DNA of 8,008 bases from Gammaproteobacteria bacterium (GTDB lineage: Bacteria > Pseudomonadota > Gammaproteobacteria > SZUA-152): NCBI GenBank assembly GCA_024762755.1, contig JANTGX010000090.1, forward strand, positions 1 through 8,008, read 5' to 3'. This document shows, in pieces, positions 7,047-8,008 of the stretch. Positions within the stretch are counted from its first letter, which is position 1, and each line of letters opens with the position of its first letter. The notes beneath the pieces were generated by a model. The model had not been told where the DNA came from and searched no databases. It saw nothing but the letters and a program-made list of their open reading frames with translations. The position numbers and the translations under genes are program-made.

Positions 7047-7094
7047 ATGCCGTTATCGATTATTCCTGCTGCACCGATCTGTCTAGGCTGCTGA
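7047..7094 (+). CDS. Possible 15-residue leader peptide (very tentative)
   Basis: This mini-ORF reads MPLSIIPAAPICLGC and stops at 7092-7094, three bases before the hairpin at 7098-7117. The only nearby ribosome site, AGGAGG (7029-7034), is 12 bases upstream, longer than ideal. The layout of short peptide then hairpin recalls attenuators, but there is no run of one regulatory amino acid and no T-run. It could easily be chance. Confidence 0.12.
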   Translation: MPLSIIPAAPICLGC

Positions 7095-7097
7095 TTA

Positions 7098-7117
7098 CGG
7101 CAGGCCGGTTCCTGCCG
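7098..7117 (+). repeat. Hairpin between bicA and the small-subunit-like gene
   Basis: CGGCAGG (7098-7104) pairs perfectly with CCTGCCG (7111-7117) around a 6-base loop. It lies 117 bases after the bicA stop and 46 bases before the next start. No T-run follows, so full Rho-independent termination is unlikely. An RNA processing, stability or pausing role is possible. Confidence 0.4.
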
Positions 7118-7123
7118 GTTCCT
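7104..7123 (+). repeat. Tandem 10-base direct repeat, two copies
   Basis: GCCGGTTCCT occurs twice in succession (7104-7113 and 7114-7123) with no mismatch, overlapping the hairpin's right arm. It looks like a small slippage duplication and gives the hairpin an alternative pairing partner. Confidence 0.6.
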
Positions 7124-7163
7124 GGCGACAGCCACAATCGTTTGATCAGCAGGAGACAGCGCA

Positions 7164-7478
7164 ATGGAGAAAACCGGCGATTCCGCCCCCGTCACGCAGA
7201 CAGAAAACCGCGACCGGATACTGTTGCAGATAGGCCACTGTCTGCACCAGGGCTGTGTCATCTGCATCTGGCACGCAGCGCAGCTGAAGCCGCACTTCAC
7301 CCATTGGGAGCCATGGGGGTCAACCGATTATTACAGGGGCGATCCGGAGCAGGTGTATGGCGAGCTGGATCAATGCCGCCAGTGCCATGTGGACCATTTC
7401 ATCCGTCTGGATATCGAGGACTATCGGGTCCACAGCCGATTCTCTTTCATGGTGCACGAGCCCGTCGATCGGCACTGA
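7164..7478 (+). CDS. Stand-alone Rubisco small-subunit-like protein with two CxxC pairs
   Basis: This 104-residue soluble protein reads like a diverged RbcS/CbbS. ENRDRILLQIGHCLHQG (14-30) matches the small-subunit helix that usually reads as xxxIxxQIxYLLxxG. HWEPWGSTD (47-55) stands for the WKLPMFGxTD strand, two residues shorter. DPEQVYGELDQC (60-71) is the second helix, and DHFIRLDIEDYRVHSRFSFM (77-96) followed by VHEP matches the final strands DHYIRLxGFDxxRxxxxxSFIVHRP. Unlike ordinary small subunits it carries C31-x-x-C34 and C71-x-x-C74 plus C26 and ten histidines, suggesting metal binding or redox control. ATG 7164 has AGGAG (7151-7155) 8 bases upstream. The gene lies between bicA and csoS1D, so a carboxysome role is likely: Rubisco linker, assembly aid or regulator. 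It is unlikely to be the catalytic-complex small subunit, since no cbbL precedes it. The fold call is confident, the function is inference. Confidence 0.75.
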   Translation: MEKTGDSAPVTQTENRDRILLQIGHCLHQGCVICIWHAAQLKPHFTHWEPWGSTDYYRGDPEQVYGELDQCRQCHVDHFIRLDIEDYRVHSRFSFMVHEPVDRH

Positions 7479-7509
7479 GCGGTGATTGGGCGGGGCAGGG
7501 CGTAGTGCG

Positions 7510-8008
7510 ATGCGCGGGATGAGTGACATGCAGGACAACAATGTAAACATCGCTCTGCGCACCTATGTGTATATCGACTCGCTGCAGCCCCAATTGGCCG
7601 AGTACATGGCAACCGTGTCACAGGGTTTTCTGCCGGTACCCGGCGATGCCTGCCTGTGGGTGGAGGTTTCGCCCGGCATGGCGGTGCACCGGCTGACCGA
7701 CATCGCCCTCAAGGCAACCCGCGTACACCTCGCGCAGCAGGTGGTGGAGCGTGCCTATGGTTCCATGGTCATCCACCAGCGAGACCAGAGCGACGTGGTG
7801 GAGGCCGGGCGCATCGTACTCGCCCGCATGGGGGCGACTCAGGCGCAGCGGGAGCCCTGTCGTATCGCCTGGCAGGAGATCATCCGTGGCATGACGCCGG
7901 ACCATACCGTACTGATCAACCGGCAGGACCGGCGCGGTTCGATGATCCTGCCGGGTCAGAGCATGTTCATTCTGGAAACGGAACCGGCGGGCTATATCGT
8001 GTATGCCG
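7510..8008 (+). CDS. csoS1D: Alpha-carboxysome tandem-BMC shell protein CsoS1D, N-terminal part
   Basis: The first 166 residues are seen, and the gene continues past the right edge. LRTYVYIDSLQPQLAEYM (16-33), GFLPVPGDACLWVEVSPGMA (39-58) and LTDIALKATRVHLAQQVVER (62-81) make the first BMC domain and match remembered Prochlorococcus CsoS1D closely. TPDHTVLINRQDRRGSMI (129-146) and MFILETEPAGY (152-162) lie at the junction and start of the second domain. E80-R81 correspond to the gated-pore residues E120-R121. CsoS1D forms stacked pseudohexamer trimers with a large pore thought to pass metabolites through the shell. Three in-frame ATGs (7510, 7519, 7528) are possible; 7510 has the best spacing to CAGGG (7496-7500). 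Compared with Prochlorococcus the N-terminal extension is short. The gene starts 31 bases after the previous stop, so the two are probably co-transcribed. Confidence 0.93.
   Translation, partial: MRGMSDMQDNNVNIALRTYVYIDSLQPQLAEYMATVSQGFLPVPGDACLWVEVSPGMAVHRLTDIALKATRVHLAQQVVERAYGSMVIHQRDQSDVVEAGRIVLARMGATQAQREPCRIAWQEIIRGMTPDHTVLINRQDRRGSMILPGQSMFILETEPAGYIVYA

Larger units (their letters stand above)
6981..7163 (+). other. Structured leader/intergenic region before the Rubisco-small-subunit-like gene
   Basis: These 183 bases have no gene I trust. They contain a full Shine-Dalgarno-like AGGAGGT (7029-7035), a 15-codon mini-ORF (7047-7094), a strong hairpin (7098-7117) and a tandem 10-base repeat. 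I see no convincing sigma-70 promoter, so the downstream genes may be read through from bicA. Confidence 0.4.

Noticed and set aside
6977..7522. 181-codon plus-strand frame overlapping the bicA stop and the whole small-subunit-like gene
   Set aside because: Beyond 7164 it is an out-of-frame reading of a recognisable gene and turns Arg/Pro-rich. Only its early part is noted, because of the consensus ribosome site and the FLPVPGD echo.
1..8008. Search for tRNA or rRNA genes, CRISPR arrays, insertion sequences, integrases and phage genes
   Set aside because: No cloverleaf, repeat-spacer pattern, transposase motif or terminal inverted repeats were seen. Apart from the small repeats listed, the window is ordinary chromosomal gene content.

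Overview
The window looks like part of a GC-rich, autotrophic bacterial chromosome. The best guess is a chemolithoautotrophic or phototrophic proteobacterium with alpha-carboxysomes. This rests on the right-hand 3 kb. That part holds a BicA-type SulP bicarbonate transporter, a small protein with the fold signature of the Rubisco small subunit, and the start of csoS1D, a tandem-BMC shell protein of alpha-carboxysomes. The assignments come from recognising sequence motifs by eye; no database search was possible.

Layout from left to right. Bases 1-272 (minus strand) are the N-terminal 90 residues of an Old Yellow Enzyme family reductase of the NemA type. Bases 273-563 are non-coding and hold a short perfect palindrome and a hairpin. 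Bases 564-4947 (plus) are a tightly packed three-gene ion-homeostasis operon: a CPA2-type cation/proton antiporter without a regulatory RCK domain, a one-domain universal stress protein overlapping it by 8 bases, and a P2A calcium-type P-ATPase starting 3 bases after that. A convergent 74-residue orphan gene lies at 4966-5190 (minus). Bases 5191-5288 are a compact divergent control region with a plausible sigma-70 promoter and an inverted repeat. The bicA-like gene follows at 5289-6980. A 183-base leader region (6981-7163) with hairpins and a tandem repeat precedes the Rubisco-small-subunit-like gene (7164-7478) and csoS1D (7510 to the right edge, incomplete).

How the parts may work together. 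The right-hand genes form a coherent CO2-concentrating set: bicarbonate is brought in by a Na+-coupled SulP carrier, delivered to a carboxysome whose shell includes CsoS1D, and a small-subunit-like protein may bind Rubisco or its assembly. The left operon may support this by keeping the Na+/H+ and Ca2+ gradients, but that link is inference from proximity only.

The most notable item is the stand-alone Rubisco small-subunit-like protein with two CxxC pairs. It resembles in concept the redox-sensitive SSU-like modules of beta-carboxysomal CcmM, but sits here in an alpha-carboxysome setting.
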